The translations under genes and the position numbers were made by a program. The notes under the pieces were generated by a model that made no database searches, was not told where the DNA came from, and was given only the letters and a program-made list of their open reading frames with translations. Below are positions 55,751 through 64,000 of a DNA stretch of 64,000 bases, piece by piece. The stretch comes from Saprospiraceae bacterium. Its GTDB lineage: Bacteria > Bacteroidota > Bacteroidia > Chitinophagales > Saprospiraceae. Position 1 is the first letter of the stretch, and each line of letters starts with the position of its first letter. Where the stretch lies: assembly GCA_016714985.1 (NCBI GenBank), contig JADKBS010000021.1:62001-126000 (forward strand). Reading direction: 5' to 3'.

Positions 55751-57901
55751 ATGTATTCAAAAGACGAACAACGCCGCCTTGTTGACCTCTCCAAGCGCCT
55801 CCTCCAAGCACCCGACCCTTCCACATCCTTGGATGCTGCCGCAATGGCCGCCGAGCTGCGGGAAACCATCGTTTACCACGAATGGCGCTACTACGCCCTC
55901 AACGACCCCGTCGTCAGCGACTACGAGTACGACATGCTCTATAAGCGGTTGCAAGCCATCGAGGCCAAGCACCCCGAACTCGTCACGCCCGATTCCCCCA
56001 CGCAGCGGGTGAGCAGTGACCTGACCGACGAGTTCAACCTCGTGGAGCACCTGACGCCCATGCTCTCCCTCGACAACAGCTACGACGCCGCCGACCTCGC
56101 CAGCTTCGACGAGCGCATCAAGAACTACCTCGGACTAGCCGCCGACCTCGAAATCGAGTACTGCGTGGAGCCGAAATTCGATGGCGGCACTATAGCGCTG
56201 GTGTATGAAAACGACCAACTCGTGCGGGCTGCCACCCGTGGCAACGGCGCCCTCGGTGACGAAATCACGCCGAACATCCGCACCCTGCGCTCCGTGCCGC
56301 TGCGGGCGGAGTTCTCCAAATTCGGCATCGCCAAGGCGGAACTTCGGGGCGAGGCGCTCATCCGCAAGGATGTTTTCACAAAAATGAACGAGCAACGGGC
56401 CGCCGACGGCGATACCCTGCTCGCCAATCCCCGCAACGCCGCCACGGGGGGGCTGCGCACCAAAGACCCCTCGGAAACGGCAAGCCGCCGCATCGAGGCG
56501 TTTGTTTACCAAGTCGGCTTCGCCGTGGATGCAGCGGGCAACAGCATTTTGAACCAGTTCAAAAACCACGATAATTTGATTGAATTGCTGGGCAATATTG
56601 GCTTTAAAATACCTCAACACGCCCCCATCAATGGCGAACTGGGTGAACGTAAAGTCTGCCCAAACATCGCCAAGGTCGCCACCTTCTGCAACGACTGGCA
56701 GAACCGCCGGGAGCAGTACGCCTACGAGATTGATGGCATGGTGGTGAAGGCCAACCAGCTCGAACTGCAACAGCGGGCAGGCAGCACGGCGCACCACCCA
56801 CGCTGGGCCATCGCCTACAAGTTCAAGGCGAAACAGGCGACCACGAAGCTGCTCAACGTCGAGTTCCAAGTGGGCAAGGTCGGCAGCATCACGCCTGTTG
56901 CGAAGCTGGAACCCGTGGCTTTGGCGGGCGTGACGGTCTCGTCGGTCAGTTTGCACAACGAGGATTTTATCCGAAACAAAGACCTGCGCCTCGGCGACAC
57001 CGTGCTGGTGGAGCGGGCGGGCGACGTGATTCCTTACATCGTAAAACCGATGGAAGAACTGCGGGACGGCTCGGAGCGGGAAATCCTGTTCCCGACCAAT
57101 TGCCCCGTCTGCAAAAGCGAACTGGTGCGGGCCGAGGACGAGGCCGCTTGGCGCTGCGAGAACCCCGATTGCGAAGCGCAACTCATCCAGCGCATGATCC
57201 ACCACGTCTCGAAAAATGCGATGGACATTGACGGCTTCGGCGAGAGCCAAATCGAAAAATTCTACCGATTGGGCTGGCTGCACAGCATCGCCGACATCTA
57301 CCGCCTTGATTATGAGTCCATTGCGAAGTTGGAGGGCTTTGGTGAAAAATCGGCGAAGAACCTCCGTGCAGCCATCGAGAAGGCAAAAAAGAACCCCATC
57401 CAACGCCTGCTGCACAGCCTCACCATCCACCACCTCGGCATCAAGGCGGGCAAGATACTCGCCGCCGAAATCGAAAACGTGATGGACTTGGCGGGCTGGG
57501 ACGAGGAGCGTTTCCGCCAAATCAAGGACATCGGGCCAGTGCTGACGCACAACGTCATCCGCTTTTTTCAGAATGAAAAAAATGTCGCCATCCTTCGGGA
57601 AATGGAGGCGCTGGGCGTGAATTTCACCCAAACGGAAGCCGACCGCAAGAAGCAAGTGAGCGCCGATGCGCCGCTGGCTGGCAAAACGATTTTGTTTACA
57701 GGAACATTGATGAAAATGGGCCGGAAAGAAGCCGCTGCCAAAGCTGAAGATGCAGGTGCGAAGAACATCAGCGCCGTGAGCGGCAACCTCGACTACCTCG
57801 TGGTGGGCGAAGATGCTGGCAGCAAGCTGAAAAAAGCGACGGCGCTCGGCACGGTGACGATTTTGACGGAGGATGAGTTTTTGGAATTGGTGGGCGGGTA
57901 A
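55751..57901 (+). CDS. ligA: NAD+-dependent DNA ligase
   Basis: A 716-residue ligase that seals nicks in DNA using NAD+ during replication and repair. The start at 55751 (MYSKDEQRRLVDLSKRLL) matches the family; the longer frame adds a non-conserved leader. In order: Ia domain, adenylation domain with the active-site Lys in EPKFDGG (~137) and RGNGALGDE, OB fold, four-Cys zinc finger (CPVCKSEL..CENPDC), helix-hairpin-helix repeats (IAKLEGFGEKSAKNLRAAI), and a C-terminal BRCT domain (AGKTILFTGTLMKMGRKEA). Length is slightly above the usual ~670. Confidence 0.97.
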   Translation: MYSKDEQRRLVDLSKRLLQAPDPSTSLDAAAMAAELRETIVYHEWRYYALNDPVVSDYEYDMLYKRLQAIEAKHPELVTPDSPTQRVSSDLTDEFNLVEHLTPMLSLDNSYDAADLASFDERIKNYLGLAADLEIEYCVEPKFDGGTIALVYENDQLVRAATRGNGALGDEITPNIRTLRSVPLRAEFSKFGIAKAELRGEALIRKDVFTKMNEQRAADGDTLLANPRNAATGGLRTKDPSETASRRIEAFVYQVGFAVDAAGNSILNQFKNHDNLIELLGNIGFKIPQHAPINGELGERKVCPNIAKVATFCNDWQNRREQYAYEIDGMVVKANQLELQQRAGSTAHHPRWAIAYKFKAKQATTKLLNVEFQVGKVGSITPVAKLEPVALAGVTVSSVSLHNEDFIRNKDLRLGDTVLVERAGDVIPYIVKPMEELRDGSEREILFPTNCPVCKSELVRAEDEAAWRCENPDCEAQLIQRMIHHVSKNAMDIDGFGESQIEKFYRLGWLHSIADIYRLDYESIAKLEGFGEKSAKNLRAAIEKAKKNPIQRLLHSLTIHHLGIKAGKILAAEIENVMDLAGWDEERFRQIKDIGPVLTHNVIRFFQNEKNVAILREMEALGVNFTQTEADRKKQVSADAPLAGKTILFTGTLMKMGRKEAAAKAEDAGAKNISAVSGNLDYLVVGEDAGSKLKKATALGTVTILTEDEFLELVGG

Positions 57902-57963
57902 CGCAGGCAGGGCGCATTTTTATTTTTGCTGCGCAAGCCCTATTTTTGACTAAAATTCAAGCC

Positions 57964-58191
57964 ATGAATTGGAAAGACTATATCCATTCCGACCGACAAA
58001 TTTTAACGGGCAAGCCCGTGGTTAAAGGCACAAGGTTATCCGTCGTCTTTATTTTGGGCTTGTTCAGCAATGGTTGGACAGAAGCACAGGTGCTGGAAAA
58101 CTACCCTCAACTGACAAAGGAAAGCCTCAGGGCGGTATTTGCCTACGTAAAGGAGTGCATGGAAGATGAAATCATGTTAACTGCGCAATGA
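57964..58191 (+). CDS. DUF433 antitoxin
   Basis: A 75-residue protein starting MNWKDYIHSDRQILTGKPVV, the standard DUF433 opening, followed by KGTRLSVVFILGLFSNGWTE, with helix-turn-helix character, and LRAVFAYVKECMEDE. DUF433 proteins are VapB-like antitoxins of DUF5615 toxins. The start is chosen over 57946 by family agreement. It overlaps the toxin start by four bases (ATGA). Confidence 0.85.
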   Translation: MNWKDYIHSDRQILTGKPVVKGTRLSVVFILGLFSNGWTEAQVLENYPQLTKESLRAVFAYVKECMEDEIMLTAQ

Positions 58192-58539
58192 AGTTCCTAG
58201 CCAACGAAAACTACCCACTTGCCTCCGTCAGAAAAATTGCGGCGGCTGGTCACGAGATTGAATCCGTAACGCTAATGATGCAGGGACAACCCGACATTAC
58301 CATCTTGCACAAAGCAGCTGAAGAACAATCCGTTATTCTCACGTTTGACCGGGACTATGGCATGTTGATTTACCAATTCAACCTGCCCAAGCCTGCCGGC
58401 ATCCTTTTTTTATAAGATGCAGCCACTTCATCCTGATGAACCTGCCGATTTGTTGCTGGAATTATTGTCCGAGGGTAGGCCATTGATTGGTTGTTTTACA
58501 ACTTATGCAAGGGGAAGACTTCGGCAAAGGGTAATATGA
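58188..58539 (+). CDS. DUF5615 PIN-like toxin (one frameshift)
   Basis: About 116 residues after repair. It begins MKFLANENYPLASVRKIAAA, where the first acidic residue is normally D or E in LADENFP; here it is N followed by E. The second acidic site is in ILTFDRDYGMLIY. Removing one T from the T7 run at 58405-58411 extends the frame through FYKMQPLHPDEPADLLLELL to GCFTTYARGRLRQRVI, the normal family end with the basic RLRQR motif. As sequenced it ends early at GILFL. The predicted activity is RNase, held in check by the DUF433 partner. Confidence 0.8.
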
Positions 58540-58586
58540 AAGTTCCTGACCACCATTTCAAAAGAGCAGATTATAGTCAAGCACCT

Positions 58587-58594
58587 TACCTTTG
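58587..58594 (+). promoter_or_regulatory. Candidate -7 box (TACCTTTG) for the thiolase gene
   Basis: An exact TAnnTTTG match 48 bp before the ATG at 58635. The leader contains AATCAAATCACAACCAAATC just before the ATG. Confidence 0.5.
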
Positions 58595-58634
58595 CGGCCT
58601 GTTTTAAACCGCCTAATCAAATCACAACCAAATC

Positions 58635-59813
58635 ATGCAAGAAGTATTCATCGTTTCCGCCGTGCGCACGCCATTGGGCAGCTTCGGCGGCGTATTGTCA
58701 GGCATCGCCGCACCTGCGCTGGGTGCTGCCGCCATCAAGGGCGCACTCGCCGCCGCTGGCGTTTCTGCCGACCAAGTAGCGGAAGTCATCATGGGCAACG
58801 TCGTGTCCGCCAACCTCGGCCAGGCACCTGCCCGGCAGGCCGCCCGTGCGGCTGGCATCCCCGACAACGTGCCCTGCACCACCATCAACAAGGTCTGCGC
58901 CTCCGGTATGAAATCCATCATGTTCGCTTCGCAAAGCATCATGCTTGGCCACAACGACATCGTGGTGGCTGGTGGCATGGTAAACATGTCAGCAGCGCCC
59001 TACTACGTGCCAAACGCCCGCTGGGGCTACAAGTACGGCGACGGTGCCTTCATTGACGGCCTCGCCAAGGACGGCCTCCTCGACGTGTACGAGCAGTGCG
59101 CCATGGGTATCTTCGCCGACCGCACCGCTGAGAAGTATGAAATCAGCCGGGAGGAGCAGGACGCCTTTGCCATTGACAGCTACAAGCGGGCTGCCGCAGC
59201 CACCGAGGGCGGTTTTTTCAAATCGGAAATCGTGCCCGTGGCCATCCCGCAAAAGAAGGGCGACCCCTTGCTAATCAGTGAGGACGAGGAGTACAAAAAG
59301 GTCATGTTCGACAAGATACCCGGCCTGCGCCCCGCCTTCACCCCGAACGGCACGGTGACTGCCGCCAATGCCTCCACCATCAACGATGGCGCTTCGGCAC
59401 TGGTGCTGGTTTCCGGCAAAAAAATGAAGGAACTCGGCCTGAAGCCCCTCGCCCGCATCGCCTCCTTCGCCGACGCAGAGCAGGAGCCAGCTTGGTTCAC
59501 CACCACGCCTACCGTGGCCGCACCGCTTGCGCTCAAACGGGCAGGTTTGACCAAAAACGATATTGATTTTTACGAAGTAAATGAGGCGTTCAGCGTGGTG
59601 ACGCTGGCGTTTGAAAAACTCATGGAAATCAGCCACGACCAGACCAATGTGTTCGGTGGGGCGGTGTCGCTCGGCCACCCGCTGGGAGCCTCCGGCGCCC
59701 GCATCGTTACGACCCTGAACAACGTGCTGCACCACCGCAATGGTCGCTATGGCCTAGCTGCCATTTGCAACGGCGGGGGTGGGGCGTCGGCGTTGGTGTT
59801 GGAAAGGGTGTAG
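58635..59813 (+). CDS. Acetyl-CoA acetyltransferase (thiolase)
   Basis: A 392-residue thiolase that condenses two acetyl-CoA or cleaves acetoacetyl-CoA in the cytosol. The acylated Cys is in INKVCASGMKSIMFAS, the catalytic His in EVNEAFSVVTLA / GGAVSLGHPLGASGAR, and the second Cys in AICNGGGGASALV. The N-terminus VFIVSAVRTPLGSFGG and the full length are typical of AtoB/PhaA-type enzymes. It stands alone with its own promoter, so fatty-acid, ketone-body or storage-polymer use cannot be told apart. Confidence 0.94.
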   Translation: MQEVFIVSAVRTPLGSFGGVLSGIAAPALGAAAIKGALAAAGVSADQVAEVIMGNVVSANLGQAPARQAARAAGIPDNVPCTTINKVCASGMKSIMFASQSIMLGHNDIVVAGGMVNMSAAPYYVPNARWGYKYGDGAFIDGLAKDGLLDVYEQCAMGIFADRTAEKYEISREEQDAFAIDSYKRAAAATEGGFFKSEIVPVAIPQKKGDPLLISEDEEYKKVMFDKIPGLRPAFTPNGTVTAANASTINDGASALVLVSGKKMKELGLKPLARIASFADAEQEPAWFTTTPTVAAPLALKRAGLTKNDIDFYEVNEAFSVVTLAFEKLMEISHDQTNVFGGAVSLGHPLGASGARIVTTLNNVLHHRNGRYGLAAICNGGGGASALVLERV

Positions 59814-59826
59814 GAAAGGCTATAAT

Positions 59827-59863
59827 ATATTGAGGGGATTGCATCAATCAATTCCCTCAATAT
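59827..59863 (+). terminator. Hairpin after the thiolase gene
   Basis: ATATTGAGGGGATTG pairs with CAATTCCCTCAATAT (one G-U pair) around a 7-nt loop. There is no classic T-run after it (CGAAATAAAAAAATATTTTC), so termination is plausible but not certain. Confidence 0.6.
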
Positions 59864-59907
59864 CGAAATAAAAAAATATTTTCATATAACTTGTTTTATA
59901 CAAAATA

Positions 59908-60237
59908 AGTTCTTTACTTTGCCTTAGTGCAATAGTTTTCCAGACTATTGCCCTTCCAGAGTAGCCCTTCCAGACTTCCAGACCCTTTCAGATTCTTCCA
60001 GACCTAGCCCTTCCAGACAAGAACAAGGAGGATTTGGAAGAAGGTGATTTAGGCACCTAAAGTAAAAGTGAAGATTGGGTAGTGGCACAAATTCTTGAAA
60101 TGGCGCTTGCGGTTGCAAGTGCCTCCCTAGTTCAGCTATTGAGCGATTCAATAGATAAAGAACGGGGATCAATGCTGAATGTCTTGGCGGATGTCAGCAA
60201 AGACCCCCATTTGTTAACATTTTAACTTTACGAAGGT
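59908..60237 (+). promoter_or_regulatory. Shared leader region, copy B (upstream of the 60238 lipoprotein)
   Basis: Homologous to 19742-19955 on the minus strand. A promoter-like TTG..TACTTTG pair lies at 59891/59915. 59938-60016 contains about eight CTTCCAGAC words. CTATTG..TCAATAG (60139-60158) can form a stem in both copies. The block ends TTTGTTAACATTTTAAC..CGAAGGT next to the ATG. The predicted untranslated leader would be ~310 nt, unusually long for this window. Confidence 0.7.
60100..60225 (+). CDS. Conserved small ORF in leader, copy B (41 codons)
   Basis: ATG 60100 to TAA 60223, 41 residues: MALAVASASLVQLLSD, then SIDKERGSMLNVLADVSK, ending DPHLLTF. If the C5 run at 60203-60207 were C4, it would end VSKDPIC, close to the VSKGFFC end of copy A at 19766-19891. 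It stops 12 bp before the lipoprotein ATG. It may be a leader peptide or part of a structured RNA. No known family was recognised. Confidence 0.45.
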   Translation: MALAVASASLVQLLSDSIDKERGSMLNVLADVSKDPHLLTF

Positions 60238-61564
60238 ATGAAAAAATTCAAACTTGGATTATTCATTTTTTTGCTCGGAGTGGGTTCCTGCAAAAAAGAA
60301 GCTTCTGACTTAATTAAGAAGCAACCCAACGATTTTGACCCTATCAGTACTATCACTGATATTGGAGAGTTAAAGCAGGCCATTTCGACCAGAGACGGTA
60401 GCCTTTCCGAAGATCAGCAGGCTGAACTTCACAGACTTAGACAAGCAGCTTCTATCCTATTTGAGCTGGCAAAAACGAGTGGCATAAGGTCAGAGATTAT
60501 TGCGGGCGTAAGGTCTGGTTTCTATGAAGATGAGAGCATACTTTTCAAGGACCTGTTCAATTCGACCCAAAGCCCCGCTTTTGATTTCCAGTCGTCGCAG
60601 CTAACGAGCAACGGATTTTCATCCAGACTACAAAACGGCAACTACCTGAACAGTAGTGAGTACGGTGTAACTTCGCTAAACCCAACTGGCGATAACTTTA
60701 ACTTGAAAGAATACCTTGAGTGCCACAAGGCCCAGATTTACTGGCCATATTCGGAAAATTGGGATGGAGCTTCTGACGTTGTTCCCACTATATCCTACCT
60801 CCCCATAAGCGTGGATGAGGTAAATATTGGCTGGAAGCTAGTGCAGAACCCAGGCCAAACTACATACTCTTATCAGGAGGTTGTGGTTAACGACGAGTAT
60901 GCCCAGAACAACCCAGTTTTCATTGTCAACTATTATGAGGGAAACAAAATAGGCGGGAACTGCGAGTACATTCCGACCGTTGGTGGCGGGGTAAGTGCCT
61001 ATGACCCTCCAATAGTCGGCGAAGACTGCGATGACGACTTCCCTCAGGATAGGGTACAAGTTGATATAGGAAAAGTTAAATTTTTCAAGCATTATGATGG
61101 CCTTTTTAGAGGGGGGCCTGAGTTTAGGTTTGTCAGAGGCCAAGTTTCATTAAATCCAAACGGGAATCAGATAACTGGTGTAGTACCTGTTTTTGCTCCA
61201 GTCAATCTAAAGAGGAAGCATATATATGAATGGAGAACTCCCAATGAGCTATGGGATACGAATTGGGAGCTACAGAATTCAGCACAAAGCATAGTCCTTT
61301 ATGAGGACGATGACTGGTCACAAACCACGCTGACCTTAGAAGGCATCGTCAAGGTAACAATCCCTACTATTGGGGGTATTGAAGAATCCGCAACATGGAC
61401 AAAAGTAGTACAATCTGCCGATGCAGTCATTTACAGCCAAGAGTATGACCGTTGCTGGTATTTTGTTACAAGTCCAGGAAACACCTTTTGAAAATGTTGG
61501 AGGCTGGAATGTACGAGGTTCAACAGGTCAAGTTAAATGGACAATGCCATATAGCGAATGGTAA
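60238..61564 (+). CDS. Lipoprotein of unknown function (one frameshift near the end)
   Basis: About 441 residues after repair. Lipoprotein signal peptide MKKFKLGLFIFLLGVGSC with Cys 18, then a helical segment (~50-110; DQQAELHRLRQAASILFELA) and a beta-rich C-terminal half with acidic stretches (VGEDCDDDFPQDR). Removing one T from the run at 61486-61489 changes the early stop after SPGNTF into TFENVGGWNVRGSTGQVKW and a stop at 61562. I do not recognise a family. Base and codon use are more AT-rich than in the thiolase next to it. It is driven by the shared leader region. Confidence 0.65.
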
Positions 61565-61624
61565 GCGAACAAGCAACAAAGACTCTATTACGATTTGAAT
61601 AGTTTTTTGAAAAAATCACTTGAG

Positions 61625-61670
61625 CTGAGTATAGCCAAATATTTGAGTTGGCTATAACTCAGTTCTTTTT
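61625..61670 (+). terminator. Rho-independent terminator
   Basis: CTGAGTATAGCCAA pairs with TTGGCTATAACTCAG (one bulged base), followed by TTCTTTTT. It ends the 60238 lipoprotein unit. Confidence 0.8.
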
Positions 61671-61692
61671 AGATTCAAAAAAAATCACAACA

Positions 61693-62271
61693 ATGATAAA
61701 ACTTTTAGTTTCAAAGATTATTATCTTCGCATTCTTTTTGTTGCCCAATGTTATTTTTGCCCAAAAAATTGGCTCTAAAAACACAATATCTTTGGGACTT
61801 CACCATGTCATTTTAGGCGAAGGAGACTATAATGGGTTTGCAATTACGAATCATTATAGCCGTCAGTTTCTATCTTTCTTTGAATTTTCACCTTCACTTG
61901 GATATATTTCAAGTCATAAGCAAAGTGATATTGGGTTCATCGAAACATATTTAGCAAATCATTTAACATTTGACTTGCCAGTAAATGTAGTGCCAGTAAA
62001 CGCTAAATACTTTTTTTTAAAAATTGGCGGCGGCGGGCTAATTCGCCTTAGAAAAGAGGTGTGGTCAATAGGTAGGTTTTATGACAACACAGGTATTATT
62101 GAAGAAGTAATTCTAAAGGAATCAACATGGGACAAAGGGTATTCGATACAGGTTGCTTTAGGTACAAATATCGGACAAAAAGCTTCCATAAGTGCAAAGA
62201 TGTCCCTTCAGAATTACAATCAAGGCACACAGGTCGTGATGTTTGGATTAATTGGCTCTTATAAACTATAA
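61693..62271 (+). CDS. Outer-membrane beta-barrel-like protein
   Basis: A 192-residue exported protein. The start at 61693 gives a signal peptide (MIKLLVSKIIIFAFFLLPNV, ending IFAQ); the 61648 frame is longer but unneeded. Alternating hydrophobic strands and a terminal strand pattern (QVVMFGLIGSYKL, ending in Leu) are consistent with a small barrel. Very AT-rich compared with most of the window. The next gene starts three bases after its stop, so they form a pair. Confidence 0.6.
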   Translation: MIKLLVSKIIIFAFFLLPNVIFAQKIGSKNTISLGLHHVILGEGDYNGFAITNHYSRQFLSFFEFSPSLGYISSHKQSDIGFIETYLANHLTFDLPVNVVPVNAKYFFLKIGGGGLIRLRKEVWSIGRFYDNTGIIEEVILKESTWDKGYSIQVALGTNIGQKASISAKMSLQNYNQGTQVVMFGLIGSYKL

Positions 62272-62274
62272 AAC

Positions 62275-62931
62275 ATGAAGATGCTCATTAGATTTGTATT
62301 TATTGTTAGCTTATTTAGATTTACATCCTTGACTGGAGAATGTCAAGTTCCAAGTTTTTATTTAAGAACTGGGTATGGGTATTTTGGAAACATCCATCAG
62401 GTTTTATCACCAGGATTTGGTGATGTGCCATCATACATAAACATCAATCCTGCCGTAGAAGGGAAAGTGAAAAATGGAAGTACCACTTGGTTTGACTTCG
62501 GATATAAACTTCAAACGGGATTCACTATCAATGCAGGTCTTGTTTTTGCAGAGACCAAATACAACTATAATGATGGGTTGGGCTTCTTTTGGGATTTTCG
62601 GCAGTCAGATAGTTATAAGATTATTGATTTATCTTTTGGCAGGGAAATAAAAATCAAAAGCTTTGACATCAACCCTAGTTTAGGATTGGTATTTCAACAT
62701 TACTATGTTTCATTTGCAGACTATCAAGTTAACCCAGGCCCCTCGCCATCAGTTGCTTTCCCAACAATAATTGATGTTTCAAACAATGACTTGGGGATGT
62801 CATTCAAAACTGATTTTGAATACACTTTTAAGAACAGTCTGTTTGTTGGGGTTAGGTCTGGCATCCACTTAATTTTCGCTTTTGGGTTCGAGAACGTGTA
62901 TTTCTCGCCGTTAATTGGCATGAAATTATGA
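62275..62931 (+). CDS. Outer-membrane beta-barrel-like protein
   Basis: A 218-residue exported protein with a signal peptide (MKMLIRFVFIVSLFRFTSLT) and many aromatic-flanked strands (FYLRTGYGYFGNIHQ; FVGVRSGIHLIFAFGFENVY; SPLIGMKL at the end). It fits an OmpW/OMP_b-brl-like barrel by pattern only. AT-rich, same unit as the previous gene. It ends 31 bp from the convergent ABC permease gene. Confidence 0.6.
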   Translation: MKMLIRFVFIVSLFRFTSLTGECQVPSFYLRTGYGYFGNIHQVLSPGFGDVPSYININPAVEGKVKNGSTTWFDFGYKLQTGFTINAGLVFAETKYNYNDGLGFFWDFRQSDSYKIIDLSFGREIKIKSFDINPSLGLVFQHYYVSFADYQVNPGPSPSVAFPTIIDVSNNDLGMSFKTDFEYTFKNSLFVGVRSGIHLIFAFGFENVYFSPLIGMKL

Positions 62932-62961
62932 TTTGGATTCTAAATGTCTGTTATTTCCCTC

Positions 62962-64000
62962 TCACTCATACCGCAACGCCTCAATCGGATCCAGCCTCGC
63001 CGCCTTCATCGCCGGGTAAATCCCCGAACCAAGCCCCACGAGGGTGCAGACGATGATGGCCATCACGATCCAGTTCCAGGGCATGACGAAATTGCCGCCC
63101 ATGGCCATCGTGACACCGAGGCCAGCGAGGATGCCGAGCAGGATGCCCACCAAGCCGCCCATCTGGCAGATGACTACGGCCTCGGTGAGGAACTGCCAGA
63201 GCACGTTTTTGCGGGTGGCGCCGAGCGACTTGCTGATGCCTATTTCACGGGTGCGCTCCGTCACCGACACGAGCATGATGTTCATCAGGCCGATGGCGGC
63301 GCCGAGCAGCGTCATCAGGCCGATGGCCACGGCGGCGGCCCGCAGGTTGGTGGTGTTCTCCTTGATGATGGACACGAGGCTGTCGCTTTTGAATATCTCG
63401 AAGTCGTTTTGTTGCCGGGCCAGCAGGTGGCGCACGCTGCGGAAAAGGCCGATGCTGAACGACTCGGCCTGCTCCATCTGCGTGGCGTCGTTCAGGCTCA
63501 CCATCACGTTGTAGTTCTGGTTGGGGTTGGCGTAGTAGCGCTTGCCGTCGAGGAGCGGGATGAGCACCACCCGGTCCTCGTTCTGGTTCATGGCCGAGCC
63601 TTTGGTGTTCATGATACCCACCACTTTGAACTGCACGTTGCCGACGGCAATGACCTTGTTCAGCGCCCGCTCTGGTTTATCATTGAAAAGGGTCTTCACG
63701 ATGTCGGAGCCGATGATGGCCTTGTTGCCGCCGTTCATGATTTCCTGTCCCGTGAAGATGCGGCCGTGCCCGATTTCCAGCCCCTTGCCCTCGATGTAGT
63801 TCTCGTCAATGGCCACCACCCGCACGGTCGGGTTGGTCTTTTCCTCGCCATGCTTGATGGTGGCGTTGCCCGTGCAGTCCACCGAGACGGAGACCCTCGC
63901 CGGGAAGTCGAAGCGCTCCTTGAAATCCAGCGCCTGCTTCAACGAAATGGCCTCGCCCAGTTTCTGCCGCCTACCGCCCTCCGAGCCGCTGAGTTCCTGG
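62962..64000 (-). CDS. MacB/FtsX-type ABC transporter permease (partial)
   Basis: The C-terminal ~346 residues of an ABC permease that runs off the right edge. A periplasmic MacB-core domain (VVAIDENYIEGKGLEIGHGR, IIGSDIVKTLFN, YNVMVSLNDATQME) is followed by FtsX helices (VAIGLMTLLGAAIGLMNIML, VGILLGILAGLGVTMA, WIVMAIIVCTLVGLGSGIYP). The conserved cytosolic loop is RTREIGISKSLGATRKNVLW, and the end is AMKAARLDPIEALRYE. It should pair with an ATPase outside the window and export lipids, peptides or lipoproteins. The frame stays open to position 64000. Confidence 0.92.
   Translation of the reverse strand, partial: QELSGSEGGRRQKLGEAISLKQALDFKERFDFPARVSVSVDCTGNATIKHGEEKTNPTVRVVAIDENYIEGKGLEIGHGRIFTGQEIMNGGNKAIIGSDIVKTLFNDKPERALNKVIAVGNVQFKVVGIMNTKGSAMNQNEDRVVLIPLLDGKRYYANPNQNYNVMVSLNDATQMEQAESFSIGLFRSVRHLLARQQNDFEIFKSDSLVSIIKENTTNLRAAAVAIGLMTLLGAAIGLMNIMLVSVTERTREIGISKSLGATRKNVLWQFLTEAVVICQMGGLVGILLGILAGLGVTMAMGGNFVMPWNWIVMAIIVCTLVGLGSGIYPAMKAARLDPIEALRYE

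Noticed and set aside
59945..60172. 75-residue minus-strand ORF
   Set aside because: It runs antisense through the CTTCCAGAC words and the leader small ORF; composition reflects the words.
1..64000. tRNA or rRNA genes
   Set aside because: No cloverleaf with a GTTCRA loop and CCA-compatible stem, and no rRNA-like sequence, was recognised on either strand by eye; a covariance-model scan would be decisive.

Overview
The window comes from a member of the Bacteroidota, probably Saprospiria-like. The evidence is several very long secreted proteins with SprB, PKD, HYR or FG-GAP repeats, type IX secretion (T9SS) C-terminal sorting domains, TAnnTTTG-type -7 promoter boxes, a plant-type ferredoxin reductase and an MqnC enzyme of the futalosine menaquinone pathway. 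No tRNA, rRNA, CRISPR array or complete insertion sequence was seen.

Layout. 1-6172 (minus) is a giant SprB/PKD adhesin-like gene running off the left edge. 6.4-13.5 kb (plus) holds a PD40 propeller protein, clpB, a DUF2281/PIN toxin-antitoxin pair flanked by copies of the clpB 3' end, and a PA-domain T9SS cargo. 13.8-19.9 kb holds a UnbV/FG-GAP T9SS cargo and two tandem outer-membrane barrel paralogues. 20.1-29.8 kb (minus) holds an EamA transporter, a flavin split-barrel protein, a DinB protein, a NIPSNAP protein, a 1828-residue FG-GAP/PKD/beta-helix protein and a GNAT acetyltransferase. 30.5-42.3 kb (plus) is an energy-metabolism block: a very large pyruvate:ferredoxin oxidoreductase (nifJ) followed by rnfC-D-G-E-A, a small Cys protein, a ferredoxin-NADP reductase and rnfB. 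The genes fit a route in which pyruvate reduces ferredoxin, and ferredoxin then feeds the ion-pumping Rnf complex or NADPH. 42.6-46.7 kb is a tightly packed group of membrane and SRPBCC proteins. 47.1-50.5 kb is a second SprB/HYR T9SS cargo. 50.8-59.8 kb holds a universal stress protein, a hydrogenase-maturation-type protease, mqnC, a lipoprotein, a hydrolase without its catalytic serine, ligA, a DUF433/DUF5615 toxin-antitoxin pair and a thiolase. 59.9-62.9 kb is an AT-richer island with a lipoprotein and two barrels. The right edge cuts an ABC transporter permease.

Two non-coding patterns stand out. First, at least fifteen gaps between genes are filled by low-complexity elements built from repeated 6-9 bp words, usually as an inverted repeat whose left arm touches the upstream stop codon and whose right arm touches the next start codon. 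They are densest in the nifJ-rnf block. Two of them (46069 and 50567) are related ~155-bp elements with 10-bp terminal inverted repeats. Second, the upstream regions of an outer-membrane barrel gene (19.7-19.95 kb, minus) and an unrelated lipoprotein gene (59.9-60.24 kb, plus) are homologous and share a ~41-codon small ORF just before the start codon.

Quality warning. About fourteen single-base indels, mostly in homopolymers, interrupt otherwise well-conserved genes. Many are probably base-calling errors, so the frameshifts reported here should not be read as gene death without checking.
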